Positions 36,364 to 44,728 of a stretch of DNA of 64,000 nt are shown here, piece by piece. A program made the position numbers and the translations under genes. Each line of letters opens with the position of its first letter. The stretch's first letter is position 1. The notes under the pieces are model-generated. The model was not told the origin of the DNA and searched no databases. It saw nothing but the letters and a program-made list of their open reading frames with translations. This stretch comes from JAXMBX01 sp046349635 (GTDB lineage: Bacteria; Planctomycetota; Planctomycetia; Planctomycetales; Planctomycetaceae), in contig JAXMBX010000006.1 of assembly GCA_046349635.1 (NCBI GenBank), forward strand, positions 70,379-134,378, given 5' to 3'.

Positions 36364-37131
36364 TCACTTCAGCGATTGCTGGAGTTCGATCATGGGTTGA
36401 TGGCCGATGCGGAGAATGCCCAGGCGGGGGTAGTCCAGATCGACGGTGATCCACAGCACGGAAAAAATCAGGAAGGTGAGGCCGGTGGTCAATACGGTGC
36501 TGGGCTTGCCTGCGAGTCCGTTGCCATAGCCGACGAGCATCAGGGCGATGATTGCATTGACGATCAGGAGGATGACGACGAGAGGGGGGATGTGGCGGCG
36601 CATGATGGCCAGATGGCTGGTGTGCAGGTCGATCACTTCATTCAAAGGGGAGAGAACGGTCACGTCATAGTGGGTTGTTTTCTTGACCCCATCGACCGCG
36701 ACCTGCCACATTTTCGGGTGGAGATCCGTCGATTCCCGAATGACGAAGTCCACGGCCTTGATATCCAGCGTCTGCAGGAGCTTGATGCGGGACGCGGTGT
36801 ACTGGCGGAGCAGCTCGCGGTAATTGGAGCGAAAGGGTTCCTCCAGAAGATCGGCCCGGAGATAAGCGGTGCCGATGGCGTTGGCTTCCTGAACGATGAA
36901 ATCCTGGCGGTCGATGAATCGTCCGGCGGCGGAGGCGAAGCTGAAGCCGAGGATCAACGCGAGGAGTCCGAGCACAGCTCCCTGGATCGTCCCGAGCTGG
37001 GCGTGGTCTTTGTGGTCAGGACGACGTGCCCGGACGCGCAGGCCGCAGCCATAGCCGAAGATCGGGGCGAGAATCATCAGGCCAAACAGAGTCAAAGCAT
37101 TGCCCACGACGGGCCAGATCTGTGGAGACAT
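36364..37131 (-). CDS. DUF4239/bestrophin-like membrane protein
   Basis: A 255-residue protein with two N-terminal hydrophobic helices (WPVVGNALTLFGLMILAPIF; GAVLGLLALILGFSFASAAG). A middle helical domain of about 100 residues follows (RLxxRQDFIVQEANAIGTAYLRADLLEE). Two C-terminal helices complete it (PPLVVILLIVNAIIALMLVGY; TVLTTGLTFLIFSVLWITVDL). The arrangement GFxxxRQxxxxxEANAIGTAYLR and DLDYPRxG matches DUF4239 proteins. I took the ATG at 37131 because the frame above it is low-complexity and unlike a coding start. The stop converges with that of the LRR-like gene, 24 bases apart. Confidence 0.8.
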   Translation of the reverse strand: MSPQIWPVVGNALTLFGLMILAPIFGYGCGLRVRARRPDHKDHAQLGTIQGAVLGLLALILGFSFASAAGRFIDRQDFIVQEANAIGTAYLRADLLEEPFRSNYRELLRQYTASRIKLLQTLDIKAVDFVIRESTDLHPKMWQVAVDGVKKTTHYDVTVLSPLNEVIDLHTSHLAIMRRHIPPLVVILLIVNAIIALMLVGYGNGLAGKPSTVLTTGLTFLIFSVLWITVDLDYPRLGILRIGHQPMIELQQSLK

Positions 37132-37495
37132 GTTTGCGATCCTGAAGGCGGAGGAGAGAATCTCCCAGTGAAAGACAATCGCGAAGAATTGTGATTGCAG
37201 TATGGAAAAAGCAAAAGAGAAGATCAAATGGAGCGGACACACGCTCCGGCTAAAAAGGAATACGTGCAAAAAACTGAACCGGCCCACGTTGAAATTCAGT
37301 GATTTTTTCGGAACAAAGGATCTATAATCAGGGCGCACACGTCGGGCCAATCAGCTTGTGGTCCGAACCTCTCTTTTGTTCCCAAATCTCAATCTCATCT
37401 AGACAGGTCAGTTTCAGCAGGCTGGATGGACCTGCGGGGCACACAATTTTCCGCTCGGATCATCCGCGCAGGGAATTCACATCGAGGAGTTAATC
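37132..37495. other. Divergent intergenic region with -10-like TATAAT
   Basis: 364 bases between two divergent starts, AT-rich near 37300-37330. A TATAAT lies at 37323-37328 on the plus strand, but I see no good -35 at the right distance. A GAGGAG ribosome binding site lies at about 37482-37487, just before the ATG of the NTF2-like gene. No gene is supported. Confidence 0.35.
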
Positions 37496-38446
37496 ATGCG
37501 TCAACCGACCATTCCGTGGAATTGGACCGTCGTCCTGTGGCTGGTGTGTCTGGTCCTGGGGCCTGCCGCGGGAACTTTTGCCGCAGCCCCCGATTCTAAA
37601 GCCGCCGCCGCTGAGCAGCAGGAGCTGGAACTGGTGCGTGCCGCTTCCAGGGAATTCGTGAAGCAGTTTAACGCCGGTAACGCGCAGGGGCTGGGCGGGC
37701 TGTTCCTCGAAAATGCGGAAGTGGCCGATGCGGACGGCGAAGTGGTGAAAGGCCGTGCGGGGATCGTCGAACGTTTCGCGGGTGTGTTCAAAGACTCGCC
37801 AGGTATGAAATTGACAACGGAGGTCACATCGGTTCGGTTGTTGACCGGGGACGTGGCGGTCGAGGACGGGACGAGCACGACCGTGTTGAATAACAAAGAA
37901 GCGGAAGGGGTCAGTCCTTACACGGTGGTGTATCTGAAGCGGGATGGGAAATGGATGATCGCGCGGATCCGGGATTTCGCCGAAGAACCCTCGAACACGC
38001 CGCATGACCGCCTGCAGGCACTCACGTGGCTGCTGGGGGAATGGGTGGATGAGAGTGCGGACTCGCGCGTGGAGACGACCTGCCGATGGAGCGAGGATGG
38101 GAACTTCCTGATTCAGCACTACACGGTGAAGACCAAACAGGGAAACGAACTGAAGGGAACTCAACGGATCGCCTGGGATGCCGCGAAGCGGGTCTATCGG
38201 TCGTGGATCTTCGACAACAGCGGAGGGTTTGGGGAATCGACATGGACGCCGGTGGATGACTACTGGCTGGTGAAAATGGAAGGGACGACCGTGCAGGGAG
38301 AGACAGGATCGGCCGTGCGAAAGATTGCGCCGGTGGGAGTAGACCGGTACGAAATTACATCGACGGCCCGAGTCCTGGGGAACCAGTCGATTCCGGACAG
38401 CGTGGTGCGTGTGGTGCGCCGGCCTCCGAAGCCCGGTCAGAAGTAA
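37496..38446 (+). CDS. Exported NTF2/SnoaL-like protein with lipocalin-like C-terminus
   Basis: A 316-residue protein with an N-terminal signal peptide (VVLWLVCLVLGPAAGTFA). Residues about 35-160 form an NTF2-like cone domain (VRAASREFVKQFNAGNAQGL, FLENAEVADADGEVVKGRAG, YTVVYLKRDGKWMIARIRD). Residues about 170-310 resemble a DUF1579-like beta-barrel (LQALTWLLGEWVDES, WSEDGNFLIQHYTV, GTQRIAWDAAKRVYRSWIFD). The two domains share a planctomycete SgcJ/EcaC-type layout. Such domains bind small hydrophobic ligands or act as enzymes; no catalytic residues are clear here. The ATG follows GAGGAG. Confidence 0.82.
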   Translation: MRQPTIPWNWTVVLWLVCLVLGPAAGTFAAAPDSKAAAAEQQELELVRAASREFVKQFNAGNAQGLGGLFLENAEVADADGEVVKGRAGIVERFAGVFKDSPGMKLTTEVTSVRLLTGDVAVEDGTSTTVLNNKEAEGVSPYTVVYLKRDGKWMIARIRDFAEEPSNTPHDRLQALTWLLGEWVDESADSRVETTCRWSEDGNFLIQHYTVKTKQGNELKGTQRIAWDAAKRVYRSWIFDNSGGFGESTWTPVDDYWLVKMEGTTVQGETGSAVRKIAPVGVDRYEITSTARVLGNQSIPDSVVRVVRRPPKPGQK

Positions 38447-38511
38447 CAGGCATCACCCTTTCCGTCCGTTTGTATTTACCTTCCCTGAGGGGAAGTTCTG
38501 TGGGAGAGATC

Positions 38512-40395
38512 ATGAACAAGAAATCCATCGCGGGGCTGATGATCGTGGCATTCCTGGCAGCAGGCTTTCCGGCGCATACTCCGGTAGGGGGGTTTGGCCG
38601 GGGGGGTGGTGGTGGAGGTGGCCGCGGGGGAGGCGGAGGATTTGGAGGAGGTGGCGGCGGTGGTGGTGGCCGAGTTGGCGGAGGAGGTGGGGGAAATTTT
38701 GGTGGAGGGAGTGCACCATCATTTAGCAGACCTTCGGGCGGCGGTGGTGGTGGCGGCGGTCGACCGAATGCAGGAGGCGGCAATCGACCTCAGATCCAGC
38801 CGGGAAATCGACCGCAGATTCAGCCCGGAAACCGGCCTGAAATTGGGGGGGGGAACAGACCGCAGGGGGGGGGAGGAAATCGGCCACAAATTCAACCGGG
38901 CGCTCGCCCCGAGGTTGGGAGTGGGAATCGTCCGTCGACTCTGCCCGCAACTCGTCCGGGTGGCGGACAGGGAATCGGTGGCGGCCAGGCTGCGAACCGA
39001 CCGGGACAGGGTGGTTCGACGACGCGCTTGCCGGGACTGGGTGACGGCGGAGCGGGATCGCGCTTGCCGAACCAGGGATCGGGTCTCCAGGACCGGATGG
39101 CGAATCGGCCCCAGACCATGGAAGACCGACGATCTCAGTTGAACGACAAGCTCTCGAGCGGGCAAACTGACCGGCAGGGGAACCGGGACGACCGACAGGG
39201 AAATCGCCAGGGGAACCAACAGGATCGGCAGGACTGGAGAGACCAGAACCGCGAAGATCGCCAGAACTGGCGGGATCAGAATCGTGAGGACTGGCAGAAT
39301 TTTGCCCAGGACAACATGTATCACCACGGCTTCTATAACGGTTGCTGGCACGGCAACTGGTACCCGGGGGCCGGGTGGGGCTACATGTGGAGTAATTATC
39401 CGGGGGCCGCGGCATTCGGGTTGACGATGTGGGGAGTCAACCGATTGGCGTATGGATTCGGGTACTGGGATTATTCCAATCCGTATGCAAGTGGTGGCGG
39501 CGGGGGATATGACTATTCGCAGCCGATCGTGATTTACAACGACGTGCAAGGGGGCGATGGCGGAAGCGCGGCTGCCGGAGCGGAAAATGCTTCCGACCCT
39601 GACTCTCCCGGGATGCAGGCCTTTGACGCGGCGCGGAGCGCGTTTTATGACGGGAATTATCCAGGGGCGTTAGCCTCCGTGGATACGGCACTCAAGACCA
39701 TGCCGAACGATGCCGTGGTGCATGAATTCCGGAGCCTGATCCTGTTTGCCCTGCAGCGGTATCCCGAAGCGGCGGCGGGAATCTACGCGGTGCTCTCGGC
39801 CGGACCGGGTTGGGACTGGACGACTTTGAGCAGTGCCTATCCGAACGTCGAGATTTACACCAAGCAGCTGCGCGCGCTGGAGGAGTTCACCAAGGCGAAT
39901 CCGAATTCCTCGGACGGACATTTCCTGTTGGCGTATCACTACCTGACGTGTAACTACGCGGAAAACGCCGCGAAGGAATTGAAGGCGGCCCAGGTACAGT
40001 TGCCCAACGACAAGCTGATCAGCAGGTTGCTGGGAGCATTGACGCCTCCGAAAGAGGGGAGCGAGACCCCCTCCCCCGCCCCGGAAGTTCAGGCGACGGG
40101 ACCGGCAGTAACGGCGAAGCAACTGCAGGGGCGCTGGAAAGCGGAGAGCATGGGAGCGCAGTACGACCTGACGCTCAACGAGAACGGAACGTTTATCTGG
40201 AAGTTCACGCAGGGGAAATCCTCGCAGGTGGTGCGCGGGGTGTTTGCGGTGGATCAGGTGACGCTGGCGCTGGAGCCGGACAGTGGCGGCACAATGCTGG
40301 CGAAGGTCACGCTGAACGATCCGACCCACTTGAACTTCCTGATGGTCGGAGGCGAGCCGAACGATCCGGGGCTGAGTTTCGTGAAGAACCCGTGA
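38512..40395 (+). CDS. Exported glycine-rich protein with NRPQI repeats and TPR-like domain
   Basis: A 627-residue protein with a signal peptide (SIAGLMIVAFLAAGFPAHT). Next is a very glycine-rich stretch of about 60 residues (GGGRGGGGGFGGGGGGG). From about residue 70 to 230 there are tandem NRPQIQPG/NRPEIGGG-type repeats. A hydrophilic DRQDWRDQNREDRQNW repeat follows, then a compact Trp/Tyr/Gly segment (CWHGNWYPGAGWGYMW). At about 370-520 comes a TPR-like helical domain (AARSAFYDGNYPGALASVDTAL; FLLAYHYLTCNYAENAAKEL). The C-terminal lipocalin-like part is LQGRWKAESMGAQYDLTLNE. The ATG at 38512 follows GGGAGAG. Low-complexity repeats make the length of this region prone to change. Confidence 0.82.
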   Translation: MNKKSIAGLMIVAFLAAGFPAHTPVGGFGRGGGGGGGRGGGGGFGGGGGGGGGRVGGGGGGNFGGGSAPSFSRPSGGGGGGGGRPNAGGGNRPQIQPGNRPQIQPGNRPEIGGGNRPQGGGGNRPQIQPGARPEVGSGNRPSTLPATRPGGGQGIGGGQAANRPGQGGSTTRLPGLGDGGAGSRLPNQGSGLQDRMANRPQTMEDRRSQLNDKLSSGQTDRQGNRDDRQGNRQGNQQDRQDWRDQNREDRQNWRDQNREDWQNFAQDNMYHHGFYNGCWHGNWYPGAGWGYMWSNYPGAAAFGLTMWGVNRLAYGFGYWDYSNPYASGGGGGYDYSQPIVIYNDVQGGDGGSAAAGAENASDPDSPGMQAFDAARSAFYDGNYPGALASVDTALKTMPNDAVVHEFRSLILFALQRYPEAAAGIYAVLSAGPGWDWTTLSSAYPNVEIYTKQLRALEEFTKANPNSSDGHFLLAYHYLTCNYAENAAKELKAAQVQLPNDKLISRLLGALTPPKEGSETPSPAPEVQATGPAVTAKQLQGRWKAESMGAQYDLTLNENGTFIWKFTQGKSSQVVRGVFAVDQVTLALEPDSGGTMLAKVTLNDPTHLNFLMVGGEPNDPGLSFVKNP

Positions 40396-40417
40396 GCCGC
40401 CCTGCGGGGGAGCGCAG

Positions 40418-41263
40418 GTGAACAGCAGCGCAGCGGAACAGGTGAAGGAGGTGAGATCGCACCGCTGGGGAAGACTCCGGTGGGGGGTGAGGATCATCTG
40501 CGTCGGCGTGTTGGTCGTAGCAGCACTAGCCGCGCAACATGTGTTCCTGATTCAGCGGGAGTTCCAGACGGCAGACTTGCTGCATTCGCAGGGGGTACTC
40601 GTAGGAACTCCCTACGCGTCCTCTGAGGCATATTCGATTCAAATCCCATTCACAGACTGGTATGTTCTGATCCCATGGCCTGAAGGGTGGGGGTCGAAAA
40701 TCGTAATTGAATCGGTCGACGATCAAAAAGGGATTCTCGGCTCACAAATCGAGTATCGCAAACTGCTGGATTTTCCGAGATTGAAGTACGTTCATCTGGA
40801 GCCGAAAGAAATCACAGAGGAATTGATGAGCGTGTTGGATCGATGCCATTCTCTAGAGAGTCTGTCGATCCGGAAACCAGGGCTGTCCGACAGCGACTTA
40901 AAAAAACTTGTCCGGTTGAAGTCGCTGCAGAGACTGGATCTGGCAGAGCTACGGATCAGTGATGAGGGGCTGAGAATCCTGGCGGAGTTTCCGAGGCTGA
41001 CCTCTTTAACCCTCGACGCCGCATCAGTTCAGGGGACCAATTTCGAGCCGTTGGCCAAGGGGACGAAACTGGAGACGCTGTCCCTGAGCGGCGACGGATT
41101 TGGGGACCGGCACATGGAAGGTGTTGTTAAAGCATTTCAGAACACGAGATTGGAGTCTCTGTGGGTCTCTTCCCGCTCCGTCACAACTGTTGGGGAACGT
41201 TATCTGAGGGGGATGGAAAACGGGGAGAGGGTACATTTTTCCAGGGATGAAAAAGAGAGATGA
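40418..41263 (+). CDS. Membrane-anchored leucine-rich-repeat-like protein (paralogue 2)
   Basis: A 281-residue paralogue of the gene at 35305-36339. It has a basic N-terminus, a transmembrane helix at about 24-44 (VRIICVGVLVVAALAAQHVF) and then LRR-like repeats. The closest matches are IEYRKLLDFPRLKYVHLE (paralogue 1 has VEYRSLLAFPNLRSLHLE) and DEGLRILAEFPRLTSLTL. The start is a GTG after GGGGGAG, 22 bases past the preceding stop, so it may share a transcript with the glycine-rich gene. The last repeats of paralogue 1 are missing here. Confidence 0.78.
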   Translation: MNSSAAEQVKEVRSHRWGRLRWGVRIICVGVLVVAALAAQHVFLIQREFQTADLLHSQGVLVGTPYASSEAYSIQIPFTDWYVLIPWPEGWGSKIVIESVDDQKGILGSQIEYRKLLDFPRLKYVHLEPKEITEELMSVLDRCHSLESLSIRKPGLSDSDLKKLVRLKSLQRLDLAELRISDEGLRILAEFPRLTSLTLDAASVQGTNFEPLAKGTKLETLSLSGDGFGDRHMEGVVKAFQNTRLESLWVSSRSVTTVGERYLRGMENGERVHFSRDEKER

Positions 41264-41289
41264 AGTGGGGAAGAGGGTGGCGAAGTGAG

Positions 41290-41325
41290 ATCTCCCACAC
41301 GCCGGTTCTCCGGCGTGTGGGAGAT
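41290..41325. repeat. Perfect 16-bp palindromic hairpin
   Basis: Two perfect 16-bp arms, beginning ATCTCCCACACGCCGG, around the 4-base loop TTCT. It lies 26 bases past the stop of LRR-like paralogue 2 and 57 bases before the stop of the convergent DoxX gene. There is no T tract on either side, so it is more like a REP/MITE-type element than a terminator. Confidence 0.7.
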
Positions 41326-41382
41326 GCGTCACCTGATGATCAAACGGAGGCCTGAACAGCCTTGGGAAGACGGTGGTCGAGC

Positions 41383-41769
41383 TCATGGGGCCGGAACCGT
41401 TGGCCATGATAAGAGCATCGCCCCCGCCATCGAGAGGTTCTTCATGAACTGGATCATCTGCATCTGGACCTGTTGCGGGTCGGTGAGTGTCCAGAAATCG
41501 TGGAAGTAATACGTGGCGAGGATCAGGAAGACGAGCAGCAGCGTAGCGCCGATCCGGGCCTTGAAGCCAAGAATGACGGAAAGAGAGCCGGCGATTAGAA
41601 AGACGATCGCGCTGGGGAGGAGGATCTGGGGCGCGGGGACGTCGTTGGCTTCCATGTATTTCACGACGTTGCTGAATTGAGGGATTTTGTTCCCGACGGC
41701 GCTCATCAGGAAGATCGTGGAGAGAGCGATACGGCCGAGGACGGTGACGATGCCTTGGAGAGTTTGCAT
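41383..41769 (-). CDS. DoxX-family membrane protein
   Basis: A 128-residue protein with four hydrophobic helices: VTVLGRIALSTIFLMSAVGN, LPSAIVFLIAGSLSVILG, GATLLLVFLILATYYFHD and LSMAGAMLLSW. GRIALSTIFLxSAxxK is the DoxX family start, and YFHDFW near residue 100 is also typical. The ATG follows AAAGGAAA by about 10 bases. The frame is open further upstream, but that part copies a repeat element. It is the last gene of a MarR-pirin-DoxX set, where DoxX proteins are often linked to thiosulfate or redox-stress control; that role is inferred. Confidence 0.9.
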   Translation of the reverse strand: MQTLQGIVTVLGRIALSTIFLMSAVGNKIPQFSNVVKYMEANDVPAPQILLPSAIVFLIAGSLSVILGFKARIGATLLLVFLILATYYFHDFWTLTDPQQVQMQMIQFMKNLSMAGAMLLSWPTVPAP

Positions 41770-41819
41770 GATTGGGTTTCCTTTTTTAAGTGCGGACACG
41801 TTTTGAAGGGGAAACGAGG

Positions 41820-41855
41820 CATGCCCGCCCTCCCCTTGCGGGCGATGCGGGCATG
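41820..41855. repeat. REP-like inverted repeat
   Basis: Arms CATGCCCGC (41820-41828) and GCGGGCATG (41847-41855), 9 bp each, around an 18-base centre. It sits in the short gap between the pirin stop and the DoxX start. The arms are GC-rich and no T tract follows. It may be a dispersed repeat. Confidence 0.5.
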
Positions 41856-41871
41856 GCACCCGTGAGAGAGA

Positions 41872-42570
41872 TCAATTCAGGTCGAAGAGCATGACCTCGG
41901 CGGGAGTCGTGGCGCGGAGGGTGAGGGATTCTTCCTCGCTGACCGCGGCTCCATCCCCTGCTCCGAGAGTGTGGCCATTCAGATCGACCGAACCTCGGAG
42001 CACCTGCAACCAGGCGTGTCGTCCCTGCGGAATCTCATGCACGACGGAGTTGTCCGCGGCGAGATTCGCCAGGTAGATCTGCGCATCCTGGTTGATGGTC
42101 AGCGACGAATCGCGGCCATCCGGCGACGCGACGACCCGCAGCCGGTTCTGCATTTCGTCCTGCGGAATGGCGCGTTGTTCATAGCTGGGGGTAATCCCTT
42201 TCTTTTCCGGGAAGAGCCAGATCTGGTACAGGTGGACCGGTTCCGTGGCGGAGGGATTGAACTCGCTGTGTAGCAGTCCCGTGCCGGCGGACATCCGCTG
42301 GAATTCGCCGGGGCGCAGGACTTCGCCGTTCCCCATGCTGTCCTTGTGCTGCAGGGCACCGGAGAGAACATAGGTGACGATTTCCATGTCGCGGTGCGGA
42401 TGCATGCCGAACCCCTTGCCGGGGGCGACCGTGTCCTCGTTCATGACTCTCAGACTGCGGAACTGGTGATAATCCGGGTCGTGGTAGTCGGCGAAGGAGA
42501 AGGTGTGCCAGGTATCGAGCCAGCCATGATTGAAATGGCCTCGTTCGGCGGCCTTGCGAATCTGGATCAT
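41872..42570 (-). CDS. Pirin-family protein
   Basis: A 232-residue two-cupin protein. The metal ligands of pirins are present: His57 and His59 in MHPHRDMEIVTYVL, then His101 and Glu103 in GLLHSEFNP. Opening residues RKAAERGHFNHGWLDTWHTFSFADY are strongly pirin-like. Bacterial pirins such as YhhW have quercetin 2,3-dioxygenase activity in vitro; the natural substrate is unknown. It lies 64 bases after a MarR gene and upstream of DoxX, a set usually regulated by the MarR protein in response to electrophiles or oxidation. Length is normal. Confidence 0.93.
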   Translation of the reverse strand: MIQIRKAAERGHFNHGWLDTWHTFSFADYHDPDYHQFRSLRVMNEDTVAPGKGFGMHPHRDMEIVTYVLSGALQHKDSMGNGEVLRPGEFQRMSAGTGLLHSEFNPSATEPVHLYQIWLFPEKKGITPSYEQRAIPQDEMQNRLRVVASPDGRDSSLTINQDAQIYLANLAADNSVVHEIPQGRHAWLQVLRGSVDLNGHTLGAGDGAAVSEEESLTLRATTPAEVMLFDLN

Positions 42571-42634
42571 GATTCGGTTCCTTAAGTTTGTGTGCGAGCG
42601 AATAGTTGATATGTCAGGTATTTGGTTAAAAAAA

Positions 42635-43105
42635 TCAGCCGTCGGTGTCGGCGAGTGAGGAGCGGGCTTTTTCGAGGAGTCGCGTCAGTTCCTTCAATTC
42701 CGTTTTGGACAAATGGCCCAGGAGTTTGCGGTGCAGGTTCATAAGGGGCTCATCCACTTCAGCGAGAACTTTGAGGGCTTTGGGGCTGAGCGCGACATAG
42801 ATGACGCGGCGGTCCTGGGCACAACGTTCCCGTTTGACCCAACCCGCCTGTTCGAGGCGGTCGATCAGGCCGGTGATGCCGGGGACGACGGTGATGGTCC
42901 GGTTCGCAATCTCCAAGATGGGAAGCGGCTTCCCTTCCCCCCGGAGGATGCGGAGGACGTTGTATTGGGCGGTGGTGAGTTCGTAGTCCCGGAAGAGGCG
43001 CGTGAAAGCGAGCTGAAACTGGTCGCTGGTGCGCACGAGGTTCAGCAGGGCTTCCTGCTCGAGGACTCGAAAGGGTTTTCTTTTGAGTTCGGTTTGAAGG
43101 CTCAT
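42635..43105 (-). CDS. MarR-family transcriptional regulator
   Basis: A 156-residue winged-helix regulator. The order is helix 1-2 (ALLNLVRTSDQFQLAFTRLF), YELTTAQYNVLRILRGEG, then the recognition helices ILEIANRTITVVPGITGLID and the wing RERCAQDRRVIYVALSPKAL. The C-terminal dimer helix is LLGHLSKTELKELTRLLEKA. I chose the ATG at 43105, which follows AGGAAATAAC; an upstream in-frame ATG at 43129 is at the predicted transcription start. It heads the MarR-pirin-DoxX operon and probably represses it. No cysteine is near the DNA-binding domain, so a thiol switch of the OhrR type is unlikely. Confidence 0.93.
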   Translation of the reverse strand: MSLQTELKRKPFRVLEQEALLNLVRTSDQFQLAFTRLFRDYELTTAQYNVLRILRGEGKPLPILEIANRTITVVPGITGLIDRLEQAGWVKRERCAQDRRVIYVALSPKALKVLAEVDEPLMNLHRKLLGHLSKTELKELTRLLEKARSSLADTDG

Positions 43106-43135
43106 GTTATTTCCTGTGATGGGCGACATGGAAAT

Positions 43136-43164
43136 AGTTTACACATCAATTATCGTCTCGTCAA
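43136..43164 (-). promoter_or_regulatory. Promoter of the MarR-pirin-DoxX operon
   Basis: On the minus strand, -35 TTGACG (43164-43159) and -10 TAAACT (43141-43136) are separated by 17 bases. Transcription would start near 43129, about 24 bases before the MarR ATG. The spacer contains ATTGA repeated twice, which could be an autoregulatory MarR site. Confidence 0.55.
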
Positions 43165-43378
43165 TAGTCTTGGCTGAAGTCGGGGAAAAAATGATGAAGA
43201 ACGGCATGAGCGGAAGGTTCGAATTGACGTAAGTTGATGGGTGGTTTACACTCTGGCTCATCAATACGTGCGGATTGCGAAGTGACGAGCCCTTTTATCA
43301 CCTGATGCTTCATTCCGGGTGAGAGCTCGATGCGAAGCCGGAAGTAATGGCCGGCAATATGTTTAAGGAGATGGTTGG

Positions 43379-44632
43379 TTGACCAAGTCAGACCCGGAAT
43401 CCGTTTCTGGATTCCACCAGATGGGGCTGAGTGCTGCCCGGATGAAAGCACTCGAAGCTGTTAATTATCAAACCCCGAGTCCGATTCAAGCCGCGTTTAT
43501 TCCGCTGGCGATTCAGGGGGGGGACTGCACGGGACAGGCACGAACGGGAACGGGAAAAACCTGCGCGTTCGTGATTCCGATCCTGGAGCGAATGGACCTG
43601 GAACGCTACGAGTTGCAGGCGCTGGTAATGACGCCGACCCGGGAACTCAGCGAACAAGTCGCCGTCGAAGCGCGGAAGCTGTCCGGCGAGAGCGACATCC
43701 AGACGGTCTGTTGCGTCGGTGGCCGGGATATCCGCAAGCAGATCGAAGGCCTCAAGCGTGGTGCGCAACTGGTCGTCGGGACGCCCGGGCGGATCATTGA
43801 CCTGATCACGCGTGGCGTGCTGAAACTGGGTGACATCCGGATCGTAGTGCTGGACGAAGCGGACCGCATGCTGGACATCGGTTTCCGTCCGGACATTGAG
43901 AAAATCCTGAAGAAGTGTCCCACGGAACGGCAGACGCTGCTGCTGTCCGCGACGATGCCCCCGCCGGTGGAACGGTTGGCGCAGCGGTACATGCGGAATG
44001 CCCAGCGCGTGGATCTGTCCGAGGACCAGGTCATCACGAATGCGGTCCGTCAGTATTACGTGACCGTGGACGAGGACCGGAAGTTCGACCTGCTGCTCCG
44101 TCTGCTGGTACGCGAGAAGCCGAAGCAGGTAATCGTGTTCACGCGAACGAAGCGCGGCGCGGACAAGCTCCACGACCGGATTTCGAAGAAGCTGCCCCAG
44201 GTGGCCGCGATTCACGGGGACCTGCCCCAATCGACGCGGGACCGGGTAATGAAGAAGTTCCGGGAAGGGATGATTCGCCTCCTGATCGCGACGGACGTGA
44301 TGGGGCGCGGGATCGACGTGAGCGGAATTTCGCACATCATCAATTACGATATTCCGGAATTCTGCGACGACTACATCCACCGGATCGGACGAACGGGACG
44401 TTTGTCGACGGGGGTGGAAGGCTCGGCGTTCACCTTCGTGACGCGCGAAGAAGGTCCGCAGTTGACGAGCATCGAGATGCGGACCGGAGTGCTGCTGGAT
44501 GCTTACGCGGTGGAAAACTTTGAAGCGTTCCGGCCCAAGGAGGCACGGGTCGCAAGTTCCTCCTCCACGGAAAGCCGTGCGGCATCGAGCGGACGGCGGA
44601 GTGCACCGCGGCGTTCGGCCCGGATGGTCTAG
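43379..44632 (+). CDS. DEAD-box RNA helicase
   Basis: A 417-residue ATP-dependent RNA helicase. The motifs appear in order: Q motif (FHQMGLSAARMKALEA ... TPSPIQ), Walker A ARTGTGKT, Ia PTRELSEQ, DEAD box VVLDEADRMLD, SAT (LLSATMPP), then motif V and VI (RLLIATDVMGRGIDVS; HRIGRTGR). The C-terminal tail is short, basic and Ser/Arg rich. It most resembles the RhlE/CsdA-type core without a long extension. The start appears to be TTG at 43379, preceded by AAGGAG at 43365-43370; no in-frame ATG fits better. It stands alone with a hairpin downstream. Confidence 0.93.
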   Translation: MTKSDPESVSGFHQMGLSAARMKALEAVNYQTPSPIQAAFIPLAIQGGDCTGQARTGTGKTCAFVIPILERMDLERYELQALVMTPTRELSEQVAVEARKLSGESDIQTVCCVGGRDIRKQIEGLKRGAQLVVGTPGRIIDLITRGVLKLGDIRIVVLDEADRMLDIGFRPDIEKILKKCPTERQTLLLSATMPPPVERLAQRYMRNAQRVDLSEDQVITNAVRQYYVTVDEDRKFDLLLRLLVREKPKQVIVFTRTKRGADKLHDRISKKLPQVAAIHGDLPQSTRDRVMKKFREGMIRLLIATDVMGRGIDVSGISHIINYDIPEFCDDYIHRIGRTGRLSTGVEGSAFTFVTREEGPQLTSIEMRTGVLLDAYAVENFEAFRPKEARVASSSSTESRAASSGRRSAPRRSARMV

Positions 44633-44691
44633 TCCCCTGCTCTGTGAGCAGAGACATTCGATATACGGCTCTCTCGTCCGGCTTGTCAGCC

Positions 44692-44716
44692 ACCTTCTCC
44701 CAGCCGGGGAGAAGGT
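44692..44716. repeat. Hairpin in convergent gap
   Basis: Perfect 10-bp arms ACCTTCTCCC (44692-44701) and GGGAGAAGGT (44707-44716) around a 5-base loop. It lies between two converging genes and has no T tract. It could serve both transcripts as a stem, or be a dispersed repeat. Confidence 0.5.
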
Positions 44717-44728
44717 TGAGAGGGAGAG

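Noticed and set aside
38590..38770. Short tandem repeats suggestive of a CRISPR or VNTR array
   Set aside because: They are glycine codons inside a coding frame with no spacer structure.
42635..43105. OhrR-type redox-sensing MarR
   Set aside because: The conserved N-terminal reactive cysteine is absent; the only Cys lies in the wing.
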